From Oscillospiraceae bacterium (GTDB lineage Bacteria > Bacillota > Clostridia > Oscillospirales > Oscillospiraceae), in NCBI GenBank assembly GCA_015067725.1, contig SVLX01000001.1:45047-109046 (forward strand): a stretch of 64,000 nt of DNA. Reading direction: 5' to 3'. Shown here piece after piece: positions 1-7,927 of this stretch (its first letter is position 1; each line of letters opens with the position of its first letter). The notes beneath the pieces are model-generated. The model was not told the origin of the DNA, did no database searches, and saw only the letters and a list, made by a program, of their open reading frames with translations. Position numbers and translations under genes: made by a program.

Positions 1-1
1 C

Positions 2-943
2 TTTGGCGTGTCCATCCTTTACTCAGACTATATCTATAATCCCAACGGCACATTGAGCACCCTGCAGATTGGAAAAGCGGATGATTCCGGATATGTTGAC
101 CCAGGTCTCTCCGCCATGGACAGACAGTTTTTGGCGGAACTCGATCAATGGGCAAAAAATCAGCAGGCTACGATAATTTATAAAGATGGCTTTACCGCAG
201 GCTGTGCTTACTGCGGCTATTCAGACTGGGGAAAGAAGAACCTGAGAATCACAAGCGTCGGTGAGAATACGAATGGCGTGTATGTTCAGGACAGCCCCAC
301 TGTGGTTGAACCCTATGTTCAGGGGGATGTGTTTCTCCCGGGTCGGGCAGGTCTGCGCATAGCGGGCTATTATGCCGGAGACCATTTGCCCGCGACCCTG
401 AGCGGCGTGGATTTTCTTTACCCGCTGTCTGCGGCCACAACGGCGAGCGGGATGTATTTTACGGATGCAAAAAATCTAAACGAGCTGGCAGACCTGTTTG
501 AGTCCCATGGCTATGTTCTGCTGACCCAGAGAGAAAGCGGCGCACCCTCTCTGCGGACGGTGGTGCAGAAGTTGCTTTCTGACGGCCCGCTGGCCATGAC
601 GGTATTCGTGGCCATGGTGGGACTGGTGTTCTGCCTGTTTTATGTGACCCTGATTCTGTATCGGGACATTGCCAAACCCCTGAAGATTCACTGCCTGTTT
701 GGGCTGTCCGTCAAGCGGATATTGGTGCGTATTGCGATGATTTCCGTGGCGGTGACCCTGGTGGCGGTGCTCATCTTCGGTATTTTGCTTAGCCGGGGAC
801 TCACTTATTTGAGTCGAGAGGACCTGGGCAATGTGCTTGCCGGGGTATGCGTATTGTCGGTTCTCTTGTCCGTGCTGATTCATGCCATCGGTTGCAGGAC
901 ACTGCTCCGGGAGCTTCGCTTTGGGGGGAGGGGATCGGTGTGA
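2..943 (+). CDS. ABC transporter permease, FtsX/MacB-like (5' partial)
   Basis: The reading frame is open through the left edge, so the true start lies outside the window. What remains is a long extracytoplasmic stretch (about 190 residues, with a closely spaced cysteine pair in GCAYCGY) followed by three hydrophobic helices in the last 120 residues. This is the C-terminal part of an FtsX/MacB-like permease. The next permease starts inside its stop codon and an ATPase follows, so the three genes form one transcription unit encoding an exporter or a mechanotransmission-type ABC complex in the cytoplasmic membrane. The substrate cannot be told from sequence. In Firmicutes, trios of this kind often handle peptides or antimicrobials (family knowledge, not shown here). 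Confidence 0.7.
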   Translation, partial: FGVSILYSDYIYNPNGTLSTLQIGKADDSGYVDPGLSAMDRQFLAELDQWAKNQQATIIYKDGFTAGCAYCGYSDWGKKNLRITSVGENTNGVYVQDSPTVVEPYVQGDVFLPGRAGLRIAGYYAGDHLPATLSGVDFLYPLSAATTASGMYFTDAKNLNELADLFESHGYVLLTQRESGAPSLRTVVQKLLSDGPLAMTVFVAMVGLVFCLFYVTLILYRDIAKPLKIHCLFGLSVKRILVRIAMISVAVTLVAVLIFGILLSRGLTYLSREDLGNVLAGVCVLSVLLSVLIHAIGCRTLLRELRFGGRGSV

Positions 944-2073
944 ACCTGATTGGACAAATTCTGCGGGACTTGAGAAAAGAAGTGGGCTGGGTTCTGTTTT
1001 ATGGGATTCTGACTTCTGCGGTGGTCATGGCCTTCCTGCTGATTGGCCAAAGCTATAGCCATGTCGCCCAACAAAACGAAGCCATTACCCGCTTTGTTGA
1101 CCAGGAAATCACCATAACCCGGCTTCAGGACACCCACTATGGCCTGCCCCCGATACCGGCTCAAGCCCCTGACAGTGTGCTGGAGGCAGACTCGCTTTCT
1201 GATTATTATGAGGAAGTGTTTTCTCCTGCCGGTAACGCAGGGACATATGTGATGATGCCGGGGCGGTTGGGATATACCCAGGTGATTGTACTCCTGGGGG
1301 TCTATGCGGACCTGACTCCCTATGGCGTTACTCCTGCTGAGGGCGTGACTTTTGCCGTCTCCGGTGATTTATCCGGGCAGGCAGAGGACACAATCTCCGT
1401 TGGTGGCACGGATTACCCCCTTCACCAAGTCCCGGCGGACATGGATTTGTATCATCCCCTGCTCCATATCACCGCAGAAAGTGGATTCCTGAATGATACG
1501 CTGTTTGTCTTCTCCAAGGACTATGGGCTGATTCGGGCGCTGTTTCCTCCTTCAGAATTCTGGGAAATGCGGGAAAGTGACCTGCTGGGGCGGTTCATTC
1601 TCCGGTCACCCGGGGAGGGGGATTTGATTCGGCTGAGAAGTGTGGTCAGTAAAAATACCGGACAATTTGTCAATCTCCAGACCACCAAAGCATACATCAA
1701 CAGCACCACAATCAGCGGCGTGAGAACCCACCAAACCTATCTGCTGTTTTATCTGACGGCGATTGTGGTTCTATTTGGAGCAATGCTGACCAACCTCTAT
1801 CGGATTTTGAGCAGAAAGATTCCGGACTATGCTACTCACCATTTGTTTGGCGCGTCCAAAGGGTTCATTCTGGCTCGCATGGTTGGTTTTGGCCTAAGCT
1901 ATCATGCCATTCCGGTGGTTTGGGCGGTCTATATTCTGTCGGTCAACCGAATGGCAACGAAAACCAATATTGGACTGCTGATGACGGCAGTTGTGGTTGC
2001 GGTGATGCTGATCGTATTGGCGGCATACCGGCGGCTGCTTGCTCGTTTCCGTCAGGGATTAAGGAGGGAATAA
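940..2073 (+). CDS. ABC transporter permease, FtsX/MacB-like
   Basis: The start is taken as GTG at 940, which overlaps the upstream stop (GTGA) and sits behind a purine-rich GGGGGGAGGGG stretch. A longer frame from 847 would run through the upstream gene and has no such site. The 377-residue product has one N-terminal membrane helix (about residues 17-36), a large extracytoplasmic domain of about 240 residues, and three C-terminal helices. This is the classical single-helix, periplasmic core, FtsX-domain order. It is probably the second half of a heterodimeric permease with the preceding gene. No substrate is evident. Confidence 0.72.
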   Translation: MNLIGQILRDLRKEVGWVLFYGILTSAVVMAFLLIGQSYSHVAQQNEAITRFVDQEITITRLQDTHYGLPPIPAQAPDSVLEADSLSDYYEEVFSPAGNAGTYVMMPGRLGYTQVIVLLGVYADLTPYGVTPAEGVTFAVSGDLSGQAEDTISVGGTDYPLHQVPADMDLYHPLLHITAESGFLNDTLFVFSKDYGLIRALFPPSEFWEMRESDLLGRFILRSPGEGDLIRLRSVVSKNTGQFVNLQTTKAYINSTTISGVRTHQTYLLFYLTAIVVLFGAMLTNLYRILSRKIPDYATHHLFGASKGFILARMVGFGLSYHAIPVVWAVYILSVNRMATKTNIGLLMTAVVVAVMLIVLAAYRRLLARFRQGLRRE

Positions 2074-2075
2074 AG

Positions 2076-2780
2076 ATGACACCGATACTGTCTGTCCGGA
2101 ATGTATGCAAATCGTATCACACAAACCAGTATACCGTAAAGGCGGTGGATCATGTCTCGCTGGCGGTAGGGGAGAAGGAAATGGTTGCCATTGTTGGCCC
2201 CTCCGGCTCCGGGAAATCCACGTTGATTGGCATTCTGGGGCTGATTCTCCGTCCGGATGCGGGCAATGTTCTGCTTCGGGGAGAAGACCCATTCCAGTTA
2301 AGAACCACGGACACCAGTGCCCTGCGGAACAGGATGTTTGGCTATATTATGCAGGACTTTGCTTTGCTGGAGGATGAGACCGTATACCGGAACATCATGC
2401 TTCCCTTGCTCTACAACAAGGACATCCCCAAAAGGGAACACAGGCAAAGGATTCACGAAGCCGCCGAACGACTGGGCATTGGGGACAAACTGAAGCGGAA
2501 AGTGACCCGACTCTCCGGGGGAGAACGGCAGAGGGTGGCCATTGCCAGAGCGATTGTCTGCGATCAACCGATTATTCTGGCAGATGAGCCCACCGGTTCT
2601 CTGGATGCCGCCAATAAAGAAAACGTGATGGATATCCTGACCAGCCTTTGCCGGGAGAGCGGGAAGACGGCGGTAATTGTCACCCACGATATGGCAGTCG
2701 CGGAAAGATGCGACAGAATCATCAAAATGCGCAATGGCGGCATGGATACGCCGGAGTTGCTGACCTCCGGCGATGCCTGA
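2076..2780 (+). CDS. ABC transporter ATP-binding protein (LolD/MacB family)
   Basis: A 234-residue nucleotide-binding subunit with every ABC motif intact: Walker A GPSGSGKST, signature LSGGERQR, Walker B IILADEPTGS and the H-loop histidine in VIVTHD. The TGSLD D-loop and overall length fit the LolD/MacB/FtsE-like group that partners FtsX-type permeases, which agrees with the two genes upstream. The ATG at 2076 lies 2 nt after the upstream stop, with AAGGAGGGA just before it. A longer in-frame start at 1920 lies inside the permease gene and is rejected. It is expected at the inner face of the membrane, powering the permease pair. Confidence 0.9.
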   Translation: MTPILSVRNVCKSYHTNQYTVKAVDHVSLAVGEKEMVAIVGPSGSGKSTLIGILGLILRPDAGNVLLRGEDPFQLRTTDTSALRNRMFGYIMQDFALLEDETVYRNIMLPLLYNKDIPKREHRQRIHEAAERLGIGDKLKRKVTRLSGGERQRVAIARAIVCDQPIILADEPTGSLDAANKENVMDILTSLCRESGKTAVIVTHDMAVAERCDRIIKMRNGGMDTPELLTSGDA

Positions 2781-2799
2781 TGGGTGTTAAGGGCTTTGG

Positions 2800-2850
2800 T
2801 CACCATATCCCAACCGGCAACCAAAGACTTGCAGGAACAAAGCGACTGGA
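2800..2850 (+). repeat. 51-bp direct repeat, copy 1
   Basis: An exact 51-nt sequence (starts TCACCATATCCCAACC, ends AAGCGACTGGA) that recurs at 3335-3385. Both copies end 10-15 nt before a ribosome-binding site, so each forms the 5' untranslated region of the next gene. The two copies bracket the small lipoprotein gene. Confidence 0.95.
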
Positions 2851-2871
2851 CGATTTAGGAGGGGTGAGAAT

Positions 2872-3327
2872 ATGCGAAAGAGGATAACAGGTATGTTGCT
2901 CGGTATGCTCATGCTGTTGCTCTGGGGGTGTTCTTACACAGACCCGGTTATTGCATCTCTGCCGGAATATCAGGAGAAGGTTCTGTATCTGGATGATGGT
3001 TTTCAGGACTATACCGACTATGGGATTTATACCTATGACCCGCTGGATAAGGCTGTGCTCAGGGAGAATATTTACTTGGAGCCAGTTACCGATGTGGAGG
3101 ATATCCGCACTTACATCGAGGATTTTGAGAAATGGGTAGAGGTACACCGGGAAAACAACAGTCATCCGGAACTGGTTGCTGCGTATGCCTTTGACCCGAC
3201 CATCATCGATAGCCGCGACTATATCTATATCAAAACCAAAGAGGGCCTCGACAAGTTCCACAACTATACGTTGTACTTCTTTGATGTGGACACAAACACG
3301 CTGTACTATTTCCACAACAACATTTAA
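2872..3327 (+). CDS. Small secreted lipoprotein, unknown function
   Basis: A 151-residue protein with a lipoprotein signal peptide: positively charged MRKR, a hydrophobic core, then the lipobox LLLWGC with the acylated cysteine at about residue 20. The mature part is acidic and tyrosine-rich (YDYGIY/DYIYIKT-type stretches) with no recognised domain. The start follows AGGAGGGGTGAGA. It is downstream of the ABC exporter genes and separated from them by about 90 nt that contain the direct repeat. The role is unknown; a ligand- or signal-sensing accessory of the transporter is one guess from position only. Confidence 0.75.
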   Translation: MRKRITGMLLGMLMLLLWGCSYTDPVIASLPEYQEKVLYLDDGFQDYTDYGIYTYDPLDKAVLRENIYLEPVTDVEDIRTYIEDFEKWVEVHRENNSHPELVAAYAFDPTIIDSRDYIYIKTKEGLDKFHNYTLYFFDVDTNTLYYFHNNI

Positions 3328-3334
3328 TGGTCAC

Positions 3335-3385
3335 TCACCATATCCCAACCGGCAACCAAAGACTTGCAGGAACAAAGCGACTGGA
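3335..3385 (+). repeat. 51-bp direct repeat, copy 2
   Basis: Identical to 2800-2850 over 51 nt, with the match ending abruptly on both sides. It forms the leader of the Cro-type regulator gene. Crossover between the copies would delete a 535-bp unit carrying only the lipoprotein gene. Confidence 0.95.
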
Positions 3386-3403
3386 TAATCTAAGGAGGGC
3401 ACC

Positions 3404-3625
3404 ATGGAAGGCGAACTGATATTTAACATCGATGTGATGCTGGCCAAGCGGAAAATGAGCGTAAGCGAGCTGGCAGAGCGGCTGGGCATTACCCTGAGCA
3501 ATGTGTCCATTCTCAAAAATGGCAAGGCAAAGGCACTGAAAGTCTCCACATTGGTGAAGCTCTGCGAGGCACTGGACTGCCAACCGGGAGATTTTCTGGA
3601 ATACCGCAAGGGAAAGCCGGAATAG
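3404..3625 (+). CDS. Cro/C1-type helix-turn-helix regulator (YozG-like)
   Basis: A 73-residue DNA-binding protein. The helix-turn-helix is clear in residues 11-62 (KRKMSVSELAERLGIT, then NVSILKNGKAKALKVSTL), followed by the CEALDCQPGDFLEY ending typical of small YozG-type XRE regulators. AAGGAGGGC lies at good distance upstream. It probably controls the neighbouring exporter/lipoprotein genes or itself; the identical 51-bp leader on the gene before it is a candidate shared target, but no palindromic operator is obvious. Confidence 0.85.
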   Translation: MEGELIFNIDVMLAKRKMSVSELAERLGITLSNVSILKNGKAKALKVSTLVKLCEALDCQPGDFLEYRKGKPE

Positions 3626-3685
3626 GTTGCCCACAGTCAGGGGGATACGCCTGTAAACCATGGATATCAGGAAAGGGCTGAGCTT

Positions 3686-4291
3686 ATGGCAAAACGGAGA
3701 AAAACCATGGGTTCCCGGCTGTTGCGGGGACTTCTGACGGTGGTGCTGGGGACACTGCTGATTATTGGGGCCAGCATTTGGACCTACGCCGAGACTGACG
3801 AGACACGTCCGGCGGATGTTGCCATTGTGCTGGGTGCAGGTACGGCTCAGGGACAGGTGTCCCCGGTCTATGCCGCCCGGCTGGATCATGCCGTCTGGCT
3901 GTATCAGGAGGACTATGTGGATATGCTGATTCTCACCGGTGGAATGGGGGAGGGCAATACCATCTCCGATGCCGCCGCCGCAAGGGACTATGTTCTGGCA
4001 CAGGGGGTGGCAGAGTCGGCGGTTCTTCTGGAGGAAACTTCTACCATCACAGAGGAAAATCTGGTGAACGCCAAAGCCATTATGGATGAGCAGGGATTTA
4101 AGACGGCCTTAATCGTCAGTGACCCCCTGCACATGAAGCGGGCCATGACCATGGCAGAGGACTATGGGCTTGATGCCTGGTCTTCTCCCACCACCACCAG
4201 CCGATACCAGAGTCTGAAGACCAAACTGCCCTTTTTGTGCAGGGAGGTATTCTTCTATGTGGGCTACCGGCTGTCCATGCTGTTCCGGTGA
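3686..4291 (+). CDS. YdcF/SanA-like membrane-anchored DUF218 protein
   Basis: A 201-residue protein with one N-terminal membrane helix (about residues 13-34) and an extracytoplasmic Rossmann-like DUF218 domain. Family signatures are VAIVLGAG near residue 50, the LILTGGMGEG loop, and VSDPLHMKRAM, the usual D/H motif. Related proteins (SanA, YdcF) affect envelope permeability or bind nucleotide-like ligands, but the biochemical role is not settled. The gene follows the regulator by 60 nt and may be in the same unit. The start was chosen at 3686, where the signal-anchor begins. Confidence 0.8.
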   Translation: MAKRRKTMGSRLLRGLLTVVLGTLLIIGASIWTYAETDETRPADVAIVLGAGTAQGQVSPVYAARLDHAVWLYQEDYVDMLILTGGMGEGNTISDAAAARDYVLAQGVAESAVLLEETSTITEENLVNAKAIMDEQGFKTALIVSDPLHMKRAMTMAEDYGLDAWSSPTTTSRYQSLKTKLPFLCREVFFYVGYRLSMLFR

Positions 4292-4396
4292 GCCGTTTTC
4301 TCTGCCCCATGCAACATAATGCGCCCACCTAAAAACCGGAAAGCATTTACCGTAAACCAAAACCCGTTATCCATGCATTACAAAGGAGGATACACC

Positions 4397-4891
4397 ATGA
4401 AACCCACCGCCATTGTCTATGTCTCCCATACCGGTTATACCGCCCGTTATGCCCGGCTTCTGAGCCAAATGACCGGACTGCCCTGCCATACGCTCCCGGC
4501 GGCGAAGACTTTGCCCAAAGGTACGCCGGTCATCTATCTGGGCTGGCTGATGGCGGGTACGGTCAAGGATTACCGGAAAGCCAAAAGACGGCTGGATATC
4601 CGGTGCGTCTGCGGGGTGGGTCTGGGCGACGCCGGAGGGCAGGACGCACAGGCGAGAAAAAGCAACCGCATCATGGAGGAAATTCCCGTCTTCACTCTGC
4701 AAGGCGGCATGGACCACAGTAAACTCTCCGGGGTGTATGCCTCCATGATTGGAACACTGACCCGGGTGATGGCGGCGAAGAAAAACCGGACAGCAGACGA
4801 GGAGAAGATGCTCCGGCTTCTGCGGACCGGCGGCGACTTCGTTTCCGGGGAGCAGTTGATGCCGGTTTTGCGCTGGTTTGGTAGCCTGTGA
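4397..4891 (+). CDS. Flavodoxin-like protein
   Basis: The product begins IVYVSHTGYTARYARLL, a flavodoxin-type phosphate-binding loop (SHTGYT) after a beta strand, and is 164 residues long, the size of a small flavodoxin-like domain. The rest (IYLGWLMAGTVKDYRKA, then CVCGVGLG) fits a flavodoxin-fold hypothetical family found in Clostridia more than a classical electron-carrier flavodoxin. The ATG at 4397 is preceded by AAAGGAGGA; the longer frame from 4319 lacks a site. It may carry FMN and act in electron transfer, but no partner gene is adjacent. Confidence 0.65.
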   Translation: MKPTAIVYVSHTGYTARYARLLSQMTGLPCHTLPAAKTLPKGTPVIYLGWLMAGTVKDYRKAKRRLDIRCVCGVGLGDAGGQDAQARKSNRIMEEIPVFTLQGGMDHSKLSGVYASMIGTLTRVMAAKKNRTADEEKMLRLLRTGGDFVSGEQLMPVLRWFGSL

Positions 4892-4945
4892 CTCAACTTT
4901 TTTCAAAAAATACCCCACTTTTCTGAAAATGCCGGAAACTCTCCA

Positions 4946-4974
4946 TTGCTTTTTCTGCCAAGACGTGGTAAAAT
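4946..4974 (+). promoter_or_regulatory. Sigma-70-type promoter for oadB
   Basis: TTGCTT and TAAAAT with exactly 17 nt between, about 50 nt upstream of the decarboxylase beta-subunit gene. Confidence 0.55.
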
Positions 4975-5022
4975 AAATCCGAATGTGCCCGCAAACGAAT
5001 AACAATGGAGGTTATGTAAAAC

Positions 5023-6114
5023 ATGGATATTCTGTACAAGAACTTGTGGGAAATCGGCGCGTCGGAACTGGTTATGATTGCCATCGGCTGTCTGCTGATT
5101 TATCTCGCCATCAAGAAAGAAATGGAGCCCTCTCTGCTCCTGCCCATGGGTTTTGGCACAATCCTGGTCAATATCCCCTTCTCTGACGCTCTGATTGGCC
5201 CCATCAATGAGCTGTATCATGCCGGTATTGCCAATGAGCTCTTCCCCCTGCTGCTGTTCATCGGCATCGGTGCCATGATTGACTTTGGCCCGCTGCTGAC
5301 CAACCCAAAGCTGATGCTCTTCGGTGCCGCCGCGCAGTTCGGTATCTTCTTTACCCTCTGCATGGCCAGTATGTTCTTCCCGGAAATTGATGCCGCCTCC
5401 ATCGCCATCATCGGCGCCGCTGACGGTCCTACCTCTATCGCCGTGGCCAATACGCTGGGCTCTCAGTATGTTGGCGCCATCACCGTTGCGGCGTATTCCT
5501 ACATGGCCCTTGTGCCCATCATCCAGCCCCCGGTCATTAAAGCACTGACCAGCAAGAAAGAGCGGATGATTCGTATGCCTTATGAGCAGAAGTCCGTCTC
5601 CAAGACTACCCGCATCATGTTCCCCATCATCATTACCATCGTGGTTTCTGCCGTTGTGCCTCAGGCCACTGCGCTGATTGGCTTCCTGATGTTCGGCAAC
5701 CTGATTCGGGAATGTGGCGTTCTGGAATCCCTGTCTGAGACTGCGCAGAAGGTTCTGGCCAATCTGGTCACCATCTTCCTGGGCATCTCCGTGGCCTTCA
5801 ACATGACCGCCGCGCAGTTCCTGAAGCTGGATACTTTGCTGATTCTGGGTCTGGGTCTGGTCGCGTTCATGGTGGATACCGCCGGTGGCGTGCTGTTCGC
5901 CAAGCTGCTGAATCTGTTCTCCAAGACCAAGATCAATCCCATGATTGGCGCAGCCGGTATCTCTGCCTTCCCCATGTCCGGCCGTATTGTCCATAAGATG
6001 GCCCTGAAGGAAGATCCCCAGAACCATCTGCTGATGCACTCTATCGGTGTCAACGTTTCGGGTCAGATTGCCTCCGTAATCGCCGGCGGCATCATCCTGA
6101 ACTTCTTCTCTTAA
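5023..6114 (+). CDS. oadB: Sodium-translocating decarboxylase, beta subunit
   Basis: A 363-residue polytopic membrane protein (about nine to eleven helices) of the OadB/GcdB/MmdB family. These subunits decarboxylate carboxybiotin and use the energy to pump Na+ out of the cell. Diagnostic segments are GAMIDFGPLL, the IIGAADGPTSI motif with the Na+-coupling aspartate, and the C-terminal PMSGRIVHKMA with the second conserved polar region. Substrate class (oxaloacetate, methylmalonyl-CoA or glutaconyl-CoA) is set by the alpha subunit, which is not in the window. The small gamma-like gene follows by 24 nt. The gene symbol is by family. Confidence 0.88.
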   Translation: MDILYKNLWEIGASELVMIAIGCLLIYLAIKKEMEPSLLLPMGFGTILVNIPFSDALIGPINELYHAGIANELFPLLLFIGIGAMIDFGPLLTNPKLMLFGAAAQFGIFFTLCMASMFFPEIDAASIAIIGAADGPTSIAVANTLGSQYVGAITVAAYSYMALVPIIQPPVIKALTSKKERMIRMPYEQKSVSKTTRIMFPIIITIVVSAVVPQATALIGFLMFGNLIRECGVLESLSETAQKVLANLVTIFLGISVAFNMTAAQFLKLDTLLILGLGLVAFMVDTAGGVLFAKLLNLFSKTKINPMIGAAGISAFPMSGRIVHKMALKEDPQNHLLMHSIGVNVSGQIASVIAGGIILNFFS

Positions 6115-6138
6115 TCGTCCGAAACAGGAGGGAATGCT

Positions 6139-6333
6139 ATGTTCAACTATCTTAACGCCGTTCTGACCACCGGTGCACCCCAGGAAGCGCCTAAGCTGTT
6201 CTTGGAGCCCGGCAATTTTGTGGAGATGCTCAGATATATGGGCATTGGTATGCTGGTGATTTTCGTCCTGATTTGCGTCATCATTCTGGTGACCACCGCC
6301 ATCAACATCTTCTTCTCCAGAAAGCAGGGCTAA
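6139..6333 (+). CDS. OadG-like gamma subunit of sodium-pumping decarboxylase
   Basis: A 64-residue protein with one membrane helix (about residues 33-57) preceded by MLRYMGIGMLVIF, the shape of the OadG/MmdD-like subunit that anchors the peripheral carboxyltransferase to the beta subunit. AACAGGAGGGA lies before the ATG. Short sequences of this sort are only weakly diagnostic, so position directly after oadB carries much of the weight. The order beta then gamma differs from the common gamma-alpha-biotin-beta arrangement. Confidence 0.6.
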   Translation: MFNYLNAVLTTGAPQEAPKLFLEPGNFVEMLRYMGIGMLVIFVLICVIILVTTAINIFFSRKQG

Positions 6334-6356
6334 GGCTTCTGAAGTAACAAAATCCA

Positions 6357-6391
6357 AAAGAGCGTCTGTGTTTGGCAGGCGCTCTTTTTTT
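6357..6391 (+). terminator. Rho-independent terminator after oadB-oadG
   Basis: A 12-bp stem (AAAGAGCGTCTG with CAGGCGCTCTTT) and 7-nt loop, followed by a run of T. Confidence 0.9.
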
Positions 6392-6410
6392 GCCCCAGTC
6401 ACCCCCTTTG

Positions 6411-6423
6411 GTGACATTGTCAC
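6411..6423 (+). promoter_or_regulatory. Palindrome upstream of trxA (candidate operator)
   Basis: GTGACATTGTCAC: 6-bp arms around one base, about 55 nt before trxA and about 25 nt before a TATACT -10-like box. It resembles half-sites of the CRP/FNR group, but no regulator is linked. Confidence 0.35.
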
Positions 6424-6478
6424 AGAATCCGGGTCATAAACTGGCTATACTATAGAAAAAACGAAAGGAGCCAAGACT

Positions 6479-6802
6479 ATGGCCACGAAGAACATCAACA
6501 AGGAAGAATTTTATGCACTGCAGGAGGGTGGCAAGCCCGTTCTGGTGGATTTTTGGGCACCCTGGTGCAGTTACTGCCGCCGGATTGGTCCCGCTTATGA
6601 GAAGATTGCCGAGCAGTATGGCGAGACGCTGGATGTGGTGAAGGTAAACATTGACGAAGAACCCCAACTGGCGCAGGCGGAGCAAATTGAGGTCATCCCC
6701 ACCCTGGTGATCTACCAGTCCGGGCAGGCGCTGGGCTCTGTGGTTGCCCCGGAATCCAAAGCCGCCATCGACGGTTTCATCCGTCAAACCCTGAATCTGT
6801 AA
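6479..6802 (+). CDS. trxA: Thioredoxin with WCSYC active site
   Basis: A 107-residue single-domain thioredoxin, the usual length. The redox site is WAPWCSYC instead of WCGPC, and the cis-proline region is IPTLVIYQSG. It passes electrons from the reductase encoded 12 nt downstream to cytosolic disulfides. The changed CxxC dipeptide should shift the redox potential or partner choice (family knowledge). GAAAGGAGCC lies before the ATG. Confidence 0.9.
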   Translation: MATKNINKEEFYALQEGGKPVLVDFWAPWCSYCRRIGPAYEKIAEQYGETLDVVKVNIDEEPQLAQAEQIEVIPTLVIYQSGQALGSVVAPESKAAIDGFIRQTLNL

Positions 6803-6814
6803 GGAGGGAAGACC

Positions 6815-7738
6815 ATGGCACACGTCTATGATATGGTGATTGTGGGCGGCGGCCCCGGTGGATATACCGCCGCCATGTACGCCGCCCGGGCGGGTCTGGA
6901 TGCGGTGGTGCTGGAGAAGCTCTCCGCAGGCGGTCAGATGGCGCTGACCCATCAGATTGACAACTATCCCGGTTTCCCGGAGGGCATTGACGGCTTCACT
7001 CTGGGTGAGCAGATGCAAAGTGGCGCTGAGCGGTTCGGGGCAAAGACCGAGCTGGTGGAGGTACTCTCCCTCGACCTGAATGCCCAGCCCAAGGTGGTAC
7101 AGACCAGCGAAGGCACATTCTATGGCAAGACGGTGCTTCTGGCCACCGGAGCAAGTCCCAGAACCCTGGGCGTTCCCGGGGAGCGGGAGCTGATTGGTCG
7201 GGGCGTCAACTACTGCGCCGCCTGTGACGGAATGTTCTACCGGGGCAAGACGGTGGTCATTGTGGGTGGCGGCAACACGGCGGCGGCTGAGGCCATGGTG
7301 CTGAGCCGCATTGCGAAGAAGGTCATTCTGGTTCACCGCAGAGACACCCTGCGCGCCACGAAAATCTACCATGAACCGCTGATGAAGGCGGAGAATCTGG
7401 AATTTTGCTGGAACTCGGTGGTGACGGAACTGCTCTCTGACGGCAAGGTCACCGGGGTTAAGCTGAAGAATGTGCAGACCGGGCAGGAGACGGTGGTACC
7501 CTGTGACGGAGTCTTCGTCAGTGTGGGTCGCAAGCCCGCCACGGAACTGGTGCAGGGTCAGCTCAATCTGGATGATTCGGGCTATGTGGTGGCAGACGAG
7601 TCCACCCGGACCAGCATCCCCGGCGTCTTTGCCGTGGGCGATGTGCGCACCAAGGCTCTGCGGCAGGTGGTGACGGCAGTGGCGGACGGCGCAGTGGCAG
7701 TCCATTATGCGGAAGAATACCTGACGGAGCTGGGCTGA
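6815..7738 (+). CDS. trxB: Thioredoxin-disulfide reductase
   Basis: A 307-residue low-molecular-weight flavoprotein reductase. It has an N-terminal FAD site (VGGGPGGYTAA), the redox pair CAACDG near residue 134, a second dinucleotide site (GGGNTAAAEA) and the NADPH phosphate-binding HRRDTLRAT, and ends with the FAD-contacting GDVRTKALRQVVTA. The NADPH motif argues against the ferredoxin-dependent variants of some clostridia. It forms an operon with the preceding thioredoxin; GTAAGGAGGG starts at its stop codon. Confidence 0.93.
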   Translation: MAHVYDMVIVGGGPGGYTAAMYAARAGLDAVVLEKLSAGGQMALTHQIDNYPGFPEGIDGFTLGEQMQSGAERFGAKTELVEVLSLDLNAQPKVVQTSEGTFYGKTVLLATGASPRTLGVPGERELIGRGVNYCAACDGMFYRGKTVVIVGGGNTAAAEAMVLSRIAKKVILVHRRDTLRATKIYHEPLMKAENLEFCWNSVVTELLSDGKVTGVKLKNVQTGQETVVPCDGVFVSVGRKPATELVQGQLNLDDSGYVVADESTRTSIPGVFAVGDVRTKALRQVVTAVADGAVAVHYAEEYLTELG

Positions 7739-7766
7739 GTGAAGGATGGTAAAAAACGGAAAACAA

Positions 7767-7818
7767 GGTGCTGTCTCAAAATGATTTTATGAAATCATGA
7801 GGGGCAGCACCCTTTTTA
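7767..7818. terminator. Hairpin terminator doubling as IS1182-type end
   Basis: GGTGCTG pairs with CAGCACC around an inner hairpin and is followed by CCTTTTT, so it will terminate trxB transcription. The outer sequence GGTGCTGTCTCAAAATG reads inward like an IS1182-family terminal inverted repeat, and a transposase remnant lies just beyond. Confidence 0.7.
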
Positions 7819-7927
7819 TCAGCGGTTTTGTGAAAAAGTTGTGCAAAAAGACGCAAAAACAGTGCGCTTATTCAGAGGGGCAGAATTTGCCCCTCGAAAA
7901 GGTGCGCTTTTATCTTCTTCAGGGTCG

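Noticed and set aside
2800..3385. The 51-bp direct repeat as a small CRISPR array
   Set aside because: There are only two copies 535 bp apart with a lipoprotein gene between them; no spacer-sized periodicity.
4903..6423. A 506-codon minus-strand frame opposite oadB
   Set aside because: It is antisense to a clear membrane subunit gene and runs across the terminator; Gln/His/Gly-rich shadow.
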